A stretch of 64,000 nucleotides of DNA from Acidovorax temperans. GTDB lineage: Bacteria; Pseudomonadota; Gammaproteobacteria; Burkholderiales; Burkholderiaceae_C. The notes below the pieces were generated by a model. That model did not search any database. It saw only the letters and a list, made by a program, of their open reading frames with translations, and was not told the DNA's origin. Both the position numbers and the translations under genes were made by a program. Positions within the stretch are counted from its first letter, which is position 1; every line of letters starts with the position of its first letter. This document shows, in pieces, positions 61,675 through 64,000 of this stretch. The stretch lies in assembly GCF_006716905.1 (NCBI RefSeq), contig NZ_VFPV01000001.1:1552001-1616000 (forward strand). The letters are read 5' to 3'.

Positions 61675-64000
61675 GCAGCAAGACCGATGACCAACTGGCC
61701 CTGGCCGCAGGCCTGACCGCCAAAACCCAGCAGCTCTGTCTGGGGCTGGAGTCCGGCGCAGCGGACATTCTGGAGCTGGTGACCCCCACCACGGCGGAAC
61801 TGCTGCTGTGGTGGTTTGGCGAGGACATGGTGTTAGCGCGGCAGGGATTGAATTTCCACGCCGGGCAAAAGCAGGCTATTTTGAACGCCATTGTTGCGCA
61901 CGAGGTGCTGGGGCAGGAACGCGACCACTGGACGCTGCTCGACCTGTACCAAGCCTGCGCGCCCGATGCGCTGCTGACGGGCAACCGCATGAACGAGGTG
62001 GCATCCCCCAAACACGCCCACCCCAAGTACTGCTTCAAGATGGCCACGGGCACGGGCAAAACCTGGGTGATGCAAGCGCTGATGGTGTGGCAGTTGCTGA
62101 ACAAGACGGCAGCGCTGGCCGAGGGTATCAACGATGCACGCTTTACCCGCCAGTTCATGGTGGTGGCGCCGGGGCTGATCGTGTACGAGCGGCTGCTGGA
62201 TGCGTTTTGCGGCAAGCTCGTGGCGGGTGGTGTGGGTGGCTCAGGGCGCGATTTCAGCACCTCCGACATTTATAAGTTTGCTGACCTGTTTGTGCCTGAG
62301 GCCTACCGCGATGCGGTGTTTGCCTTTGTGCGCGGCAATGTGTGCAGCAAGGCCGAGATTGGCTTGAAAGCCACCGGCAACGGCATGATTGCCATCACCA
62401 ACTGGCATTTGCTGGCCGAGGGTGAGGTGTTGGATGACGAAGTGGAAGACGTGGAGGCCTTGGGCGCGCCGCTGGACCCGCACCTGGTGGTGGGTGCCGT
62501 GCTGCCGCTGACGCCAGGCCGCGCCACAGGCAACAGCCTGGATGTGCTGGACCGCCGCTATGCGCGGGGCAATGTGCTGGAGTTTTTGGCGGGCTTGCCC
62601 GAGCTGATGGTGTTCAACGACGAGGCGCACCACATCCACGAGTTCAAGCGCGAGGGTGAAACCACCGAGGTGGAGTGGCAAAAGAGCCTGAGCCGCATTG
62701 CCGCCACCAAGGGGCGACGTTTTGTGCAGGTGGACTTTTCGGCCACGCCGTACAACGACGTGGGCAGCGGCAAGAACAAACGCAAGCTGTACTTCCCGCA
62801 CATCGTGGTGGACTTTGACCTGAAGAGCGCCATGCGCGCCGGGCTGGTGAAGTCGCTGGTGCTGGATCGACGCAAGGAGATTGGTGCGCTGCCTTTGGAG
62901 TTCAAAGCCGAGCGGGACGAATCGGGCAACCCCACGCTGAGCGAAGGCCAGCGTGTGATGCTGCGCGCAGGCTTGAAGAAGCTGCGCAAGCTGGAGGCGG
63001 ACTTTGCCAAGATCGACCAGAGTCGCCATCCCAAGATGCTGGTGGTGTGCGAGGACACCACCGTTTCGCCGCTGGTGGCAGCCTTTCTGCAAGATCAAGA
63101 AGGTCTGAACGAGGATGAGGTGATGACCATCGACTCGGGCAAGAAGGCCGAGCTGGGCGAGAAGGACTGGGCGCCTGTGCGCGAGCGCCTGTTCAGCGTA
63201 GACAGCCACGCCACGCCGCGTGTGATCGTGAGCGTGCTGATGCTGCGCGAGGGCTTTGACGTGAACAACATCTGCGTCATCGTGCCGCTGCGTTCCAGCC
63301 AGGCGCAAATTCTGTTGGAGCAAACCATTGGCCGGGGCCTGCGCCTGATGTGGCGGGACGATGAATACACCGACCTCAAACGCGAGAACCGAGAGCGCAT
63401 CAACGCTGGGCAAGAGCCAGGCAGTCTGATCGATGTGCTCTCCATCGTGGAGCACCCGGCGTTTCAGTCGTTTTACGACGAGCTGCTGAACGAAGGCTTG
63501 GCAGGTACCACGGGGGACGATACCGACGACACCTCCAGCACGGGTGATGTGCTGGCGGCGGAGCTGCGTGAGGGGTTTGAAGCGTTCGACTTTGGCATTC
63601 CCTTCATCTTGCAAGAGGCGGACGAACTCCACGCCCACGATGGATTGGAGATCTCCACCTTGCCCGCGTTCACCGCCATGAATGTGGAGCAGCTCACCGG
63701 CCTGCTGGGCAAGGGCGACACCTTCATTTCGCAAGACCTGCAAAGCGCCACGCTGTTTGGCGACTACCGCGTGGATGGCGCGGTGATGAACGTGGGTGGT
63801 TACAACGAATACCTGTCGCGCCTGACCCGGCGCATCAGCCAAGCGCTGAGTGAGCCCATGCCCAAGAGCAACAAGATCGCCACACACTTGGCCAAGCCGT
63901 ATTTGCAGGTCAATACGGCGGAGCTGACGGGTTGGCTGGACGACTACATCTGGACGGCATTGTTTGGCACCACCTTCAACCCGCTGGAGGGCGAAAACTG
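61671..64000 (+). CDS. Type III restriction endonuclease subunit (Res), partial
   Basis: DEAD/DEAH helicase-type Res subunit, open to the right edge with about 776 codons seen. It starts ATGA-overlapped with mod ([20 protein letters not shown]). Walker A is [15 protein letters not shown] (about residue 122-136), the DEAH box is [13 protein letters not shown] (about 314-326), motif III is [10 protein letters not shown] and motif VI is [13 protein letters not shown]. The C-terminal nuclease domain (PD-D/ExK expected) lies beyond the window. With Mod it would cut between two inversely oriented unmethylated sites. Confidence 0.9.
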   Translation, partial: MSSKTDDQLALAAGLTAKTQQLCLGLESGAADILELVTPTTAELLLWWFGEDMVLARQGLNFHAGQKQAILNAIVAHEVLGQERDHWTLLDLYQACAPDALLTGNRMNEVASPKHAHPKYCFKMATGTGKTWVMQALMVWQLLNKTAALAEGINDARFTRQFMVVAPGLIVYERLLDAFCGKLVAGGVGGSGRDFSTSDIYKFADLFVPEAYRDAVFAFVRGNVCSKAEIGLKATGNGMIAITNWHLLAEGEVLDDEVEDVEALGAPLDPHLVVGAVLPLTPGRATGNSLDVLDRRYARGNVLEFLAGLPELMVFNDEAHHIHEFKREGETTEVEWQKSLSRIAATKGRRFVQVDFSATPYNDVGSGKNKRKLYFPHIVVDFDLKSAMRAGLVKSLVLDRRKEIGALPLEFKAERDESGNPTLSEGQRVMLRAGLKKLRKLEADFAKIDQSRHPKMLVVCEDTTVSPLVAAFLQDQEGLNEDEVMTIDSGKKAELGEKDWAPVRERLFSVDSHATPRVIVSVLMLREGFDVNNICVIVPLRSSQAQILLEQTIGRGLRLMWRDDEYTDLKRENRERINAGQEPGSLIDVLSIVEHPAFQSFYDELLNEGLAGTTGDDTDDTSSTGDVLAAELREGFEAFDFGIPFILQEADELHAHDGLEISTLPAFTAMNVEQLTGLLGKGDTFISQDLQSATLFGDYRVDGAVMNVGGYNEYLSRLTRRISQALSEPMPKSNKIATHLAKPYLQVNTAELTGWLDDYIWTALFGTTFNPLEGEN

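Noticed and set aside
62241..63887. 548-codon frame opposite the res gene
   Set aside because: Shadow of the Res frame, which carries Walker A, DEAH and helicase motif VI.
1..64000. CRISPR arrays, tRNA/rRNA genes, insertion sequences, phage integration sites
   Set aside because: I looked for regularly spaced repeats, tRNA-like ends, transposases and integrases and saw none; a covariance-model scan would be needed to exclude small RNAs.

Overview
The window looks like a chromosomal segment of a Comamonadaceae betaproteobacterium, most likely Acidovorax or a close relative. The grounds are GC-rich coding DNA with strong third-position G/C bias, the gene families present, and a short palindromic repeat of the type I associate with Acidovorax-like genomes, seen eight times. 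No rRNA, tRNA, CRISPR array, insertion sequence or integrase was recognised. The window opens inside gmhB and closes inside a type III restriction gene.

Layout. 0-12 kb: gmhB (partial), glyS and glyQ on the minus strand; a secreted choice-of-anchor I lipoprotein with a possible Pho box; fabB-fabA; lnt-corC; a GNAT acetyltransferase; an Lrp/AsnC regulator. 12-20 kb: a secreted lipase with its foldase, 4-hydroxyphenylpyruvate dioxygenase and phenylalanine hydroxylase, an alpha/beta hydrolase, an acyl-CoA ligase and a metallo-beta-lactamase-fold hydrolase. 20-32 kb: a DUF4124 protein, a soluble lytic transglycosylase, 5-formyl-THF cyclo-ligase, a J-domain-like protein, a GST, cca, trxC and the trehalose set otsB-GH15-otsA. 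32-41 kb: a DUF2905 protein, a MidA-type methyltransferase, then an overlapping run of an unknown membrane protein, an SDR and two FolB-like proteins leading into ttcA, a DUF4136 lipoprotein, a histidine phosphatase, a D-threonine-aldolase-like enzyme, and a fusion of an alkylglycerol-monooxygenase-like hydroxylase with a YhhN/lysoplasmalogenase domain.

41-51 kb: an adaptor-permease-ATPase export set whose permease is frameshifted, ruvB and ruvA separated by a secreted serine protease gene, phoH-ybeY and an MFS transporter. 51-58 kb: a quinol oxidase operon cyoABCD with a SURF1 gene, followed by a RegB/RegA-type redox two-component pair, which reads as one respiratory module. 58-64 kb: a TauE/SafE transporter, then a Cro/C1-like regulator divergent from a type III restriction-modification operon. 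The DNA between them carries a cluster of TTGAAT half-sites, and the methyltransferase has an AT-rich block where its target recognition domain should lie.

The points most worth a second look are the repeat family that has been domesticated inside several reading frames, the ether-lipid fusion enzyme, the restriction-modification control region with its mosaic Mod gene, and the SURF1-quinol oxidase-RegBA module.
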